A DNA stretch of 64,000 nucleotides from Trichopria drosophilae (taxonomy: Eukaryota > Arthropoda > Insecta > Hymenoptera > Diapriidae). The stretch spans positions 101,923,001 to 101,987,000 of the forward strand of contig CM059587.1 of the NCBI GenBank assembly GCA_030407085.1, read 5' to 3'. Position numbers and translations under genes: made by a program. The notes under the pieces were generated by a model, which saw only the letters and a list, made by a program, of their open reading frames with translations, had not been told where the DNA came from and searched no databases. Shown here piece after piece: positions 37,631-49,641 of the stretch. The number at the start of each line of letters is the position of its first letter. Within the stretch, counting starts at the first letter, position 1.

Positions 37631-38910
37631 ACAAGTTTTTAAAAAATTAACCGCATTTATTTACAATTATTTCAGAATTTTCGGGATGTGCATTTATTTT
37701 GTAATTTCAAGGTCATTAAATCAGCGCAAGAGGAACAACAAAAGAAAAATTTGAAGTCGTCATAAAAAGTAATTTGTAAATTTTTACGTCGTACATTATG
37801 TCTTTCTAATGAAGACATAAATACACCAGTTTGGAGACATTCATGAGACGCATGTGCATGACGTCTCAGAAATCACACAAATTTCGGACTTATCTTTTTT
37901 CTTTGATCGTACCTGGGTTTATACTGCTGCATTTAGAAAAATAGATGCCATACATTTTATGGCGTGATGTGATTCATTAGATTGCAATATTAGTATCCCT
38001 TGGAAAACTTTCCATTCTATAAATGTCATCAACAACTAATTATTTATTTAAAAAAAAAATATTTTCGAATAAATATATATTTTTATGCTCGTAATATATG
38101 CTCGTTAGAATATTTGTCTATCTAATTTTTTTCTGTTGACAGTTTTCTGAAACTCGTCTGCTCTAATAGAAATTAATCAAAAGTTTGGTACAAAAATTCA
38201 CGATTTCGTTATGATGCTAACGCTGGAAAGATTGGATTGTTTTTGGATTTTTCGACAAAATTAGGATCAAAGTGAAAAGATTCGAAGCGACGTAAAATTT
38301 CCATTGTTATACCATCAGAAAAAAGTGTAAATTTTTCTAGCAAAATTTGCATTAATTTCTGTCACAGCAGAAGAGTTTTTGTCATCAGAAAAAAATGAGC
38401 TAAAAAATTAAAAGTATGCATCACGAAAATATAGTGATTTGCCCGTCCAAAACATACTTAAAAAATTATTTTGATAATGCTGTTCGCTATTAGACAAACA
38501 GCATTTAATTACAACAACTTTTATTATTTTTCATTAGTTTATTGACCGTAAGACGCTATTTGTGTAAGACTAGTTATGTGCAATCAATATATAGTCTATC
38601 GGAAATAAAATGTAGAAATATAAAGAACAATTAAAAGAAATATACGTTGAGATGAAGTTATAGAATTGTTTTTGGCAATAAAAATGTAAATCAGTAATAA
38701 AAATGAACAAATAGATTCCTTTTTAAATGTAATGTTTGCAGAAAGATAACGATTACGGTCGAAAATATCGAAAAATTCTAAATATTCAAATATACAATTA
38801 ATAAAAACAGTATTCTTGATATTGATGTAAAAACAATAATAAAAACAATTATAAACAATTATGGATTTAGTGGATCATTCTAATAAATGCAGTTAAGAAT
38901 AAAGTAGAAT
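37631..38910. other. AT-rich intronic DNA after the LINE
   Basis: Holds the right half of the 19-base inverted repeat (37702..37720) and a small hairpin GAGACG...CGTCTC near 37850. No exon or further element was recognised. Confidence 0.4.
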
Positions 38911-38914
38911 TGAT

Positions 38915-39220
38915 TTGTCTTTTAAAAAAGACCCTCATTCGTTCTTTAAATCTGCGATATCACGGTACCATTTCCAGACCTTTCTGAAGATCTACTCACG
39001 CATTCACGAAATTCCGTCTTTTTCTTTCACGACTTCCGATAACGAGGGCTTGACGATGCGGTCTTATGGAAATGAGGATTTTTGCGACAAGATGTTCGAG
39101 TTAGATTCGCGAAATCATCATGCACCCAGGTTTTCTTGTATTCGAGCACAATGTACTTCCTTTTTTCTCGTCGTTCACTTAAAATTCGGTGGAATATATT
39201 TCAGTTTCAGATATTTATAA
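38915..39220. promoter_or_regulatory. Moderately GC-rich intronic block with a 101-codon open frame
   Basis: Sequence of raised CG content with an uninterrupted 101-codon + frame (Phe/Ser/His-rich, no recognisable domain). The frame lacks a typical start (its first codon here is TTG). I treat it as intronic noncoding DNA of possible regulatory value; a diverged exon cannot be excluded. Confidence 0.25.
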
Positions 39221-41090
39221 TTGCTACCGTAATTGGAATTTTAAAATATTAAAATCTGAGCAAATAAAACCAGATTAATAGTAAATTATAATACAAAATG
39301 TTTTTATTTATTCAGATTTGAATTCAAGTTAAAATTTTAACCCTTGAGTGCATGAATTCTTTCGGGCCTAAATATGTTTATATATTTTCAAACAATTGGC
39401 ATTTAAAAAAAGAAACCTACATTTCAATACTTTTTATATAGGACCACGCACTAAACCAATGGAAAAATGGGTCAATAAATTTGGCTGAAATTTTAATATG
39501 ATGTAGGTAAATTGTTCCTGATCAAAGTCGCAATGGACCCAGAGCTTATAGATAGTTTATGATTTATTTAGCTCTAAAATTAAATAAATCTGTATATTTT
39601 TATTTCACTTATTAACATTTCATTACTTGGTATTTTGATATGCCGAATAATCCGGAATTCAAACTATTTAAATCATAAAAAAACACCTAATTTCATGTGT
39701 AAGGAACCAACTAAAATGACTAAAACAAAATAGTTTAAATAATACAATAATCTGCAGTAAATTAGTCGATTTATACTAAATTTAATATTCTACATATATT
39801 CTACATATATTCTATACATTAAAGCTAGTTTACAAAAATTCAAAATAATTCATCCAATTATCAGATTAATAAAAAAAGAGAGGAATAAGAAAAAATATTA
39901 TATAACACTTTATTTCTAGTTAACTTTACTGGAGTATGCTTGGAACAAAAAGATATTCCAAACATTGTATAAATATAAACGTTAGGAATTGAAACTCTTG
40001 TTTCAAAAATTCTATTTTTTAATTATAAAATTTAAAATACTTGACTTTCACATTGCCCTGGATGTTTTTATTGATTTTGAAATTTAAAAATGAACTTTCG
40101 TTAAATTTTGTTGTGTATTTCTTTAGTAGACGAAGAATATTCGGTTATTATATCAAGAATTTCCTAGCAATGCTATGAATAATCTTCCATAATAAAAAAA
40201 AAATAAACTTTTTAAATAAATAGGCTTAGAAATATTTCAAACCAAAAGATTATTTGGTTTTAACATAGTAAAATAGGGAAAATTAGCGTCTCTACGATCT
40301 GAATTAAGCAATAGCTAAAAAATTGTTACTTTATGCATTTAAAGACATTTCTATTTCATTTTTCTACAACTATATCGACACGTGTTAAATTATTTCGTTA
40401 CTCATAAAGTGAATATTTTGTTAATCGTATTAATATATACTGATTTTTATTAAAATGTAGTGAAAATCATTAAAGATAAAATTGTTTCGAATGTACAAAA
40501 TATATTTTTAGACGTACTGCAATTTATTCTCTCAGTGTCAAATTTCAATAAAACAATAAAAAATAAATATAAAGTGCTAACCGTTTAAATTATTTACACG
40601 GTACAATGCTGTTATAAATAAAGCAATAGAAAATATATCAGTGTGGTAAACGAAGCAGAAAAGTGGTTAAAGTGAACACGGCGCCTGACCGTTGTGTAAT
40701 AAATTATTTCCGCTTCCGCGGTTTATCTCTACATTTTTTTATTGTACGCGTCCCATGCGTGAGCGTCATGACGACCTCCAGTAAAAAGATTGATATATAG
40801 TTGGATACTATTTGAAATACATTGACCACATAAATTTAAAAGTCTGTGTTCCATGATATGCAGAGTATTTCTCCAATTCTTTAATATTTGTATCCAAGAA
40901 AAATATGTGTTTTTGCAGGGAATAGCTCAAGTCAATTCTGTTTCAATTTAGTTGCACACAACAACACAAAAATAAATTACAAAAAACGCTTATGTTTCTT
41001 TCGCACTTTTCAGAAACAAACATAATACGCAAAAGTGAAAAATAGTTAGCAAACCTACAGTTCCTGTTAAAAATACGTGAACGTTATGAA
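39221..41090. other. AT-rich intronic DNA
   Basis: Only a repeat-like AACCCTTGAGTGCATGAATT start at 39341 and triple ACATATATTCTA units near 39790 were noticed. No gene seen. Confidence 0.4.
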
Positions 41091-41099
41091 TTTTCAAGA

Positions 41100-41605
41100 T
41101 CGCGAGAGCAAAATAGCACATTCTATCCCTAGGGAGCAAAATAAATCTATCTGACAGTAAAATAAATTTATGACACTTTAAGTGCAAAATATTATTTTGC
41201 TTCCTATGTTGCGGGAGCAAAATAACACGCCCTACTATGAGAATAGTACTTTATGCAACTACTGAGCAAAATAGGTGTTTGCCGACGAGCGTGAGTTTGA
41301 TGCCCAAGCGAATTCTCTCCCTTGTTGCATATACTATTTTCTCATTGGAGAGCGTACTATTTTGCTCCCGTGATATAGGAAGCAAAATAGTATTTTGGGA
41401 ATAGAGTGAGAGAAACTTATTTTGCGCCCTGCTAAATTCATTTTGCTCCTTAGGGAGAGAATGAAAAAAATGCATTTTGCGCTCAGAGTGTGAGAAACTA
41501 ATATGTGCAATAAAGAAAAACAGGCGTTTGCAGACGACTTGCTTTCTTCACTTCGCTAGGTCGTCAAACTCACACTCGTCCGCAAACACCTATTTTGCTT
41601 CCTAG
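41100..41605. repeat. GCAAAATA-rich element with long inverted repeat
   Basis: AGCAAAATAGGTGTTTGCCG continuing ACGAGCGTGAGTTTGA (41265..41300) pairs with 41564..41599 at 34 of 36 positions. A third related block, CAGGCGTTTGCAGACGACTT, lies at 41521. Across the region GCAAAATA or its complement TATTTTGC (allowing GCAAAAT/ATTTTGC) appears about a dozen times in both orientations, often next to GGGAG or CTCCC. No coding capacity is evident. A diverged relative is at 52180..52640. It looks like a foldback or MITE-type element with internal repeats, unassigned. Confidence 0.6.
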
Positions 41606-44389
41606 TATAGTATAATAGTATATTATGAAACTAGTGCATACAACATTGCATATTCATATGTATATAATTGCATATTCACATTCGCAGAATAAACATTTAC
41701 GCACATGTTTCCTACGATATTTTATGTCACTTGAGTGCGTAAAATGCGACCGAAAAATTTCAAAAGTGTGTAAAATAGCATTTTACGCATCGAATGGCAT
41801 GAAATACTATTATTTTTTTATGCGTTTATCTTACTGAATATACATGAATTTTATATCGATAAAAATCATTAACTTTGAAAACCAATCACTTCAGATTTCC
41901 TGAAGACATTTTATCTGACAAACTGCAGTAAAATAATATAATTCAAGTTGTATTCTTTTGATCCAATAATAACTCTTTCCAAATAAAACTACGTCATACT
42001 ATTATTGTGAAATTTGTAAAAATTGCAAGGGTGGAGTTATCTAAAGAATAAAAATACTGAATTCGTTGTAGCTAAATGTTATAAGATATCGATCATATTT
42101 TAAATGTTTACATAAGTTCCTTTATTTTTCCAAATTATATAGAATACCAACATCCCCTTCAGTTTCTCGAAAGCATATATTCCTTGGTCTCACATCACTG
42201 AATGGAAATTTTGTTCAGAATTCAATGTTTGTACGCATCGCTAAAACCAGCATGTATGTCGTTCAGAGGAACGTTTTATAAAGCAAACATTTCGAAAAGT
42301 CAATTCTTACTTTATTACACTTATAAGTGGAAATTTAAAGGTGTCGTTAAAAAAAGTCCAATTCGAACAACTCACGTCAATGCATTTGAAGGTGAGAGTT
42401 TACTGCACTCTTTACGTTGTTTAAAAGCTGAAAATCTGATACGAGAAAATTATGAAGAAACTTTTGGTAAGCCGGAAAACGCGGTGTGGCACATCTGTGT
42501 TCCCAGGAGATAACGTTGGTATTCTCTTCTTTTTCCGCCCCTTACCCTTCTTTTTCTCGCTCTGATTTACTTTTATTAATTTGACCCTTCATTTTCTGTT
42601 TTAGTTTTATTTTGCTTTCCCGTTTTCCCACTAGTTAACCTTTTAATTCTGCTTAACTCATCAACCTCCACACTTTACCAGTTTTCCGTTTTTCTGAGTG
42701 TTCGTACTCTCTGTCCATTTTTAGATGTGATTCGATTCATTTCTAACAGAAGAAAGATTTTTCCATTAGTATATTTTTTTTTATTATTTATAAAAGTTTC
42801 GCGTTTTATGTCATTATTCTATTATACGTTTATAGCTCCTAATTATCATATTAATTAATATTGATTGGACGTAGTTAGGTTCATAATCCGCAGTCTTTAT
42901 TCAAGCAATGCTCAAGCATTTTTCATTTATTATAGTCATTTATTAATATAGTTGAGTTTTTAACCGTTTGATTTTAGTGCTTGATGAAAAAAAGACTTGA
43001 TTTTCTTTTCACCTGTGGTCTGATCAAAATATGAAAAAAATTTCGACCGTACAATTTAAATGAAATCATCACTATATTAGCAAAATTAGTTTTAAAATGG
43101 AAATAATGCTTTTTGTAATGTTTTCGGCATAGTTTCAGGCTCGCATCCGATATTTAATTGATTTGTGCAGAAGAAAAGTAAAAATCTATTCATAGCAAAC
43201 GATTTAGGTAGAATTAAGTAATGATATGGTTTTTTAATCCATTTTGTACATTATATTTAAAAAAATTGCATATAAACAACAAAATTCCAAAATTTTGTGT
43301 ATGATTTACAATACAATTTTTCCAGAATTTCCTTACAGTTTTTTTGTAGCACTTTTGGATATACAACAACTTTTAGTGTACTATTAATGAAAAATCGTAA
43401 ATCAATTTACTGGAGTTTTTAAGTAACATTTACAGAACCTCGTTTTAAGCAAATTTTATTAATTTACTAACATTTCTCTAAAATACTACAAACTTACGAA
43501 ACAAACTATTTAGTTTTTAATGCCTTACTAAAAACAACGAACCGAAATTTTCGAAAAATTTAGATATTACAAAATTTAATTGAAAAACCATTTACCATAT
43601 TCATTGTTATCCACAAAAATTATTATTATTATTACATAATTCAAACCAATTAAATACTTAACTAAAATATGTGACAGGTCTGAAGTAAAGAGAACTAATA
43701 ATATTACGTAAATTCTATTTAATAAAGATTACCTATCTTATTTGGTCAATTATACTCAATTTTAATTTTTTAGTAGGATCTACTATTGATTTTTATTTAA
43801 ACTGAAATGTATAACAATTCATAATTATAAGTCGATACCTTATGATGAAAAATAATCAATACTTCTCTGATGTTATTATGAAATCGCTGTTTATTGTTAC
43901 AGTATGAACAAACATATTTATGTAACAAATTTACATACGAAAATTCTGAATTACTACTAAATATGACGGAGTAATGCCGAAAATTCATAAATAATTAATA
44001 TTTAGTATAGTTATTTATTCTATTCCATCGCGTGATAAAATGACTAATCATACGTCAGATTGGTATTAGATATGTGATGAATTGTTCGTTTCCCGTAGAT
44101 CCGTACTGATAAATAATAACGTATAATTTGGAATCGAATTGGATTAACACTATAGTTAGTTATTATGACTATAGTAAGCCAAATCTCATTCTGATCAAGA
44201 GGAATAATTCTAGTTTACTTAAAATGTTGCTGTTATAAAGATGGCATTTCAATTTCAACTTCTTCTTCGCAAAATAATTTGTTAAATAAATGTTCACGGA
44301 ACAATATATTGCTAAAGACAATCGCTTTCATCTCTGAAATATTATGAACTTAAAAAATTCGAAAAGTGGTTTACACTGAAATTGTATTC
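41606..44389. other. AT-rich intronic DNA
   Basis: A 103-codon + frame at 42202..42513 (with WKFKGVVKKSPIRTTHVNAF and later ENAVWHICVPRR) is the longest; no family was recognised and no clear splice pair brackets it, so it is not called a gene. Nothing else seen. Confidence 0.4.
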
Positions 44390-44393
44390 AGTA

Positions 44394-45287
44394 GGGGAGA
44401 GGGAAGGGTTGTGGACCGGGTATGTTTTTGATCTGTAATATTTTATAGAATGAAGGAAGATACCAAAAAATGCAAGATAACTCTTTGAAAGCTGAATATA
44501 ACCATCAACTTTTTATTTGGACAGATTTGTGTTTTGATCTTTCGGTAAATTTCTACGGCAAATTTTTGAAGGACGTGATTTTTGGCTGTTTTAAAAAAAT
44601 GGCAGAGTTGTGAACCATCGGTTAAATCTTGATCAAAATCGTAAAAGTCGAAATGAAACACTCATAATTGTATGGAAAACGAAAAGTGCATTTATTTACA
44701 ATACTTTAAGAGGCAAAACTAGTAAAGTACAAGTTGTGAAAGTAAATTGGATACGGCAGCCTTTTTGGTGTTGCGGAGGTTGTTTGTAAGGTTGACATGG
44801 CTAAAAATTGAAATAAATAAAAATGAACGTAACACAAAAAATAGAGTAAAATTACATAATAACGCTTTGTTTCAATGCATCTAATGATATTTGACAATCC
44901 TGATACAACTCTAGCGTGAAATACGGGGGGTTCTTAACCCAGCCATGACGCAAATTTGGAAACGACAAACACAAAATACTCACACTGTCAATGCGACATA
45001 AACAAATATTGGCTCGAAAAATAGAATCAAAACACTCAACAAATATGCATAACACTTACTTTTTCGGCACAAATTCAGCCACTTGGATAGCACTTTACAA
45101 ACAATTCGAAAAGTTTTCAAGATCAATTGTCAATACCACGTCTGCAGCTGTCACAAGCAATCTGACTGTATGCTTTCATTTTAGCACAAAAACTGGCTCA
45201 TGATAAAATACCAGCACAGAGACAGATGGCGATATCGGTCAATTATGGGAAAAAGTGTTGATGGTCCACAGCCCCTTTCCTTGAACC
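44394..45287. mobile_element. Non-autonomous DNA transposon with AGTA flanks
   Basis: The left end GGGGAGAGGGAAGGGTTGTG then GACCGG (44394..44419) resembles the right end read inward, GGTTCAAGGAAAGGGGCTGT then GGACC (45287..45263). Both ends are bounded by AGTA (44390..44393 and 45288..45291), a likely 4-base target duplication. The 0.9 kb interior has only short frames without a transposase signature. The superfamily is unclear: a 4-base AGTA duplication is not diagnostic, and the terminal repeats are imperfect. Confidence 0.5.
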
Positions 45288-45291
45288 AGTA

Positions 45292-45891
45292 GTAAGAAGC
45301 AATTTAAGTAAGATATAATTATACTTAATGAATAAATATTTGATGTACCTCTTATCCAAGGATATCATGTTATTTTTATGCATTCGCCGTTTTGATTTTC
45401 AAATTTCTAATGCCGGATTCGCATTCAGCCCTGAAAATAACAAGTAAGCTTTTCAAGCTATTTGGATGCATCGTGCAACCTGATGATGTCACAAGAAATC
45501 TTGCTGTGATAATTTCGTAATTAAAACCATCAAGATGTTATATTGACCTTACTTCGATACAAAAATATATATATAATTTTAAGTATGTGAGAAAAAGTAC
45601 ACATGCATTATTGAAAGTAAAGGTTTGAAGTCTCAATGTTTAATGAATATTTAAAAGTCTAGAAATAAATAATTTTTGTTCCGATAAATATCATAACAAG
45701 GCTCGTCATGTCAATCTTCTTTAATGTTTAATAAAGTACGATTAACTGTGAAGAGAGCTACGTTAAAGTTATTAAATATGTATAATTACAGCATTAAGTT
45801 TTTCGAATATAAAATTCAATAAATTTGTTACAATGTTATGTAAACAGAAACTGCATAATAGTTTGCATGGGCACAGATGTATGATTATTAA
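45292..45891. other. AT-rich intronic DNA
   Basis: No gene, RNA or organised repeat was seen between the AGTA-flanked element and the SINE. Confidence 0.4.
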
Positions 45892-46263
45892 TTTTTTTTT
45901 TTTTTTTTTTTTTATTAATTAATTAACGGGCGGAATCGCCCTTTTTTACCAAATTGTTGCCGTATTAAATCGTAAGATTTAGCGAGAGCTGCAGATCGAC
46001 TTAGAAAGATGGCGCCATACTTCACATTTGTGTATGAAATGTAGGACTGCAGAAACCTACACCAAGTACAGCAGCGGTCTTGAGTCGATTTCCGCCAGAT
46101 AAACAATACTTTCGAAACGTAAACACAAACAACGTGGCTCGGCTTACTAACAGCGAGCTGCTGCTTGAAAACGAAATCGAAAAATTGTTCACCAGACGGG
46201 GATCGAACTCACGACCTACGACTTCGTAGTCCAGTGCGTTAACCGCCTGAGCCACGAAGCCGA
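45892..46263 (-). mobile_element. tRNA-derived SINE, apparently full length
   Basis: Read on the - strand the head (46262..46188) contains a good RNA polymerase III A box, TGGCTCAGGCGGTTAACGC, and B box GAGTTCGATCC, spaced as in a tRNA. The anticodon arm is replaced by a near-palindrome (CTACGAAGTCGTAG), so it is not a working tRNA. A body of about 270 bases follows. The tail has a small stem, GGGCGATTCCGCCC, then GTTAATTAATTAAT and a 22-base poly(A) (poly T at 45892..45913 on +). The possible target duplication is only GATTAT-like and weak. The long clean poly(A) suggests a recent insertion. It would depend on a LINE for mobility; the LINE at 35.4 kb has a different tail. Confidence 0.8.
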
Positions 46264-47022
46264 TTATAGCAATTATTTATTCTACTACTTTCGGGATCTG
46301 CTATAATGAATGGAATAAATGGCTAATGTTATTGATACATTAAGTATTGTTGTATATTGTTCATTTAGATTATAAAGAAATCAGATAACATATATTTCCA
46401 TTGCGGTTGCGTAGAAATAATTGTTTTATAGTTACAAAATAAGATTTTCTGAACGTCGGCTTCTAATAGACCAAAACCTCAAAACACAAATCAACTTTTT
46501 TAAAGAGCTTTATAAGTAAAAGTTCCTTCGGAATTTCTTAATTTGAAATTAAAGGAAATATTTTAAGTCACTAAAGTGAGGGTGATGCATTTCTAAATTA
46601 TTTTAAGCATAACATGAGAATTCGACTTCAAAATAACCTACCTTATTTTTTGTTTAATAACAGTAACTTTTTATATCGGCCGCAATATAAACAGCAGCAG
46701 TAGGTCCTAAATTAATAATAAAAATGTAACATTTATTTTAAAATAACAAACAAATATATTTTGTTAGCAATGAAATATTAGACTGAAGAAATTTCAGAAA
46801 AACCGGATGTTAATCAAAATATTTTTGTTTGTTCCGATTGTATATTATAAAATCATGCTACAGCGGCTTCTAGAGCAAAAATTAATAGTACACAATAATT
46901 GTACACAATTGCATATGAATTTGGCGATTATAGAATTTGATGAAAATGTATATTTTACTATTCAATAATATATATATATATTATATTTGTATAATTATGA
47001 AATAAATTAATTAGCAGAAAAA
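46264..47022. other. AT-rich intronic DNA
   Basis: AT-rich sequence with a short TA-repeat stretch near 46967. No gene or element recognised. Confidence 0.4.
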
Positions 47023-47088
47023 GGCTGGTTCGAAGATAGATTCGAACTCGCGACGTTCGGATTAGAAAGTAGACGTCGTAATCGTTAC
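47023..47088 (-). repeat. tRNA-like relic lacking its 5' part
   Basis: On the - strand, GTAACGATTACGACGTC leads to a B box GAGTTCGAATC (complement at 47039..47049) followed by TATCTTCGAACCAGCC, the shape of the 3' three quarters of a tRNA. The A box start is absent and the + side continues into a T-run (47089..47098). Either a truncated tRNA pseudogene or a SINE fragment. Confidence 0.55.
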
Positions 47089-47375
47089 GTTTTTTTTTGT
47101 TTATTTTAGGTTTATTGATTATAATTGTACAGTGAAGTAATTAGGTTACACAAAACACTCAAATTTTGCCTTCCATTTGCAAATAGTTACACCGCTACCG
47201 CCGAGTATGACGATTCATTGAAAGATGAATCAGCAAATCGCTTTAGAGATCAAACATCTTTTCTAAGTAGATAAAGTGTTTTTTGTTGAGACCATCCATT
47301 TCATTGAATATATCCATTTTTTTACTAGTGTCGTGATTTAACAATCTGAATAATTAATGTAACTTCTGGAAGTAA

Positions 47376-47540
47376 CTTCGTATGTTGATCAGCTTTTTAG
47401 TAAAGCTGATAACATATTTTGTAAATTGAATAAAATATTCGAGTACTTTCTACACGCACAAAATGAATCTCGCATAATCAAATATTTAGTAAAACTGGAA
47501 GAATATTTAGTAAAGTTAACCAAATATACGAGTGTTTAAA
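47376..47540. repeat. Imperfect tandem units around TTTAGTAAAGTT with a hairpin
   Basis: TTTAGTAAAGCTGATAAC, ATTTAGTAAAACTGGAAG and ATTTAGTAAAGTTAACC recur, with AAATATTCGAGT / AAATATACGAGT after the first and last. ATCAGCTT...AAGCTGAT (47388..47410) forms a small stem. Minor, possibly an old duplicated segment. Confidence 0.35.
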
Positions 47541-47624
47541 TAATTATAACATTGCAATATTTGTTTGAATGGCTGAATTTTTTTCAGTGCATTCAATTGT
47601 ATGTAACCAATTCCAAAACAACAA

Positions 47625-47797
47625 ATCCAAAAATCGACAGTCATAAAGCAGACAGTAAAACATCTGACCCAAAAAATGGACACATCGACAAGCGGACAGC
47701 CATTTTTAAAAATATAATGGATTTGTGAATGTCGGCTTTTCGATTGTCGATATTTTGACTGTCATTTTAATTATTTATCGGGTTTTTGACCCGCAAC
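47625..47797. repeat. CCGACA-rich foldback element, copy 2 (inverted orientation)
   Basis: Read on the - strand from 47797 it starts GGTTGCGGGTCAAAAACCCG and continues through GACAGTCAAAATATCGACAATCG and AAAGCCGACATTCAC. On the + strand the far half has AAATCGACAGTC and AAGCAGACAGT. The GCGGGT start and spaced CGACA boxes relate it to the copies at 30915 and 49642, but it is more diverged. Confidence 0.45.
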
Positions 47798-47809
47798 CTG
47801 ACTAAACGT

Positions 47810-48419
47810 CATTTTTAAAAAATTTGACAAACTGTGTACAAATGAAAGTTTATCAAGAATTCGTGTTTATTCAATATTACATTAAACATTAAATAACTTC
47901 ATACAATTATATATAATTGTAATAGTCTGTATACAATTTTTTAGCAGCACACATTCTTATAAATTTATATACTATTAGACAAAAGTATAAAATGATATAC
48001 ACTTCATTTTTCCTCTGGTTTCGTAAAGTTTGCAGAAACTTTCATGTTCCAACTTCCACTTTATTATTTTGAAATACTTTCCTTCCCAACATTCTTGTTT
48101 TAATTCGCGTTTTCCACAAGTGTATTACAACTTAATTAGCAAATTCTTGTAGTCGAAACGAGCGAGTAATTTTTTTCATTTAAAAAAACATACAGGCATT
48201 TTTCTACCTTGTATTTTTCAACGTTTCGCGTCCGGATACTGCGTTTGTGTTCTAATTCTCCATTTCCTCCGAGCTTTCTATCAACTTTTTTTTGCTTTTT
48301 GTCCACGTGGAATTCTGGACTTTTTTACTGATAATTTTATTTTTATCCAAAGAAAAGTGCGAGTGTCGCCTTAAAACACTTTACTCGCTTTTAAAAAGGT
48401 AGCGCGTGGAAAATCGCTT
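47810..48419. other. AT-rich intronic DNA, mildly GC-richer toward 48200
   Basis: No exon, RNA gene or element was recognised. Confidence 0.4.
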
Positions 48420-48850
48420 AGGTTAATACGTAACGTGCAACGTATACATACATTACGTACTTGACCCAGAGCCGTTGAACGTATTCGTGGCTGCAGCATA
48501 ATAAAGCGTTCGCGCCGCGAACTTTTAACGACTCGTTGCATTCTGAACTCTATACCCTAACGCATGTCCTTATCTGAGCACGTAAGTGGAAAAACAAGTT
48601 GCAAAACAAAATAAAAATCAGGTCAGGAAGTAGATATATCTAGGATCGTGTTTGTACAAATCGCGAATTAAATTCGTTCGTGTTTCAAGTATGTGTCAGA
48701 ATGCAAATGCATCGTCGTCTGGAGAAATCGCTATTTCTTGACCTTGCCTGAGAAAAAAAAATTGTTTCGCTTTTTCTTCGTCGAAATTGCGGGTTAATTA
48801 TGATAAACGGACGGGACCTGGACGTTGGCATCCGATTTGCGTGCAGCAGA
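48420..48850. promoter_or_regulatory. GC-rich intronic block
   Basis: CG-rich stretch with TACGTAACGTGCAACG and later CATTACGTA near 48427..48461, and GCGTTCGCGCCGCGAAC near 48506. No coding frame with a family signature. Candidate regulatory or conserved noncoding DNA. Confidence 0.3.
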
Positions 48851-49641
48851 GAAATACTTATCGAAATATTCAAAATTATCGAAATTTTCCGATCAATGTT
48901 CGATTTTTCAATTTTATAAACATATAATTTACGATATTAGGACTTGTTATGACTATTATTGTATCTTAAAAACGTTCTCAATGTCACTGAAAAGAAATAT
49001 TTTTTCTAACTCATATTTCATCTAGATTCATAATCAAAAAGTATTTTACGGCTCGAATGCGATACCAGCGTACGAGGACCAGCGAAGCCGGTTTATTTTT
49101 CGGTATTGAAAGCTGTAAAAATTCGATTTCTCAGACTGCATTTTGTCCGTAAGGATTATGTTTTTGATAGCGCAGATTCATGTTATACGTAATCCGTAAA
49201 ATTTCATTTTACGGACTAAAAGTAGGCCGTAAAATCGGCTTTTACAGTTATAGTACCGAAAAAAATTGTTTCTACAATTTTGATCAGAGGTGATTGTTTC
49301 GAGAACACAATCGTTAAGCGTTTATGTATTTAATATGTTTTGTTTCAAGTTTTAGATATTTTGCAATACTTACACTACAATGAAAGAGACTATCGGTATT
49401 TTTTATAACTTAAATCTAGTATTATGTCAGTGCTATTTTTCTAAAAAATATGAAACCGCTATGTTACATAATTCAATTTGGTATTGTTGGAGTCAAATGA
49501 AAATTCAAAAACTTTATGCTATTATTGATATTAGATAAATTGTGTATATTAATAATTTTAAATATCGATCTTCCGTGCTTTCAGCACATAAACTGCGTCA
49601 GAAACGGGCAAGAAAAAAGGAAAATAAAAAATGTAAATTTT
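48851..49641. other. AT-rich intronic DNA
   Basis: Repeated short TCCGTAA / CCGTAAAAT motifs occur near 49149..49234 (GTCCGTAAGG, AATCCGTAAAATTTC, GGCCGTAAAATCGG). Otherwise nothing seen. Confidence 0.35.

Noticed and set aside
37840..37875. GAGACG...CGTCTC hairpin as a microRNA
   Set aside because: Six-base arms are too short for a miRNA precursor.
42202..42513. 103-codon + frame with a fairly protein-like middle
   Set aside because: No family recognised and no convincing acceptor-donor pair. A protein search would settle it; a significant hit would reverse this.
46188..46262. Functional tRNA gene on the - strand
   Set aside because: Pol III boxes are good but the anticodon arm is a palindrome that does not fold as a tRNA, and a body with poly(A) follows, so it is a SINE.
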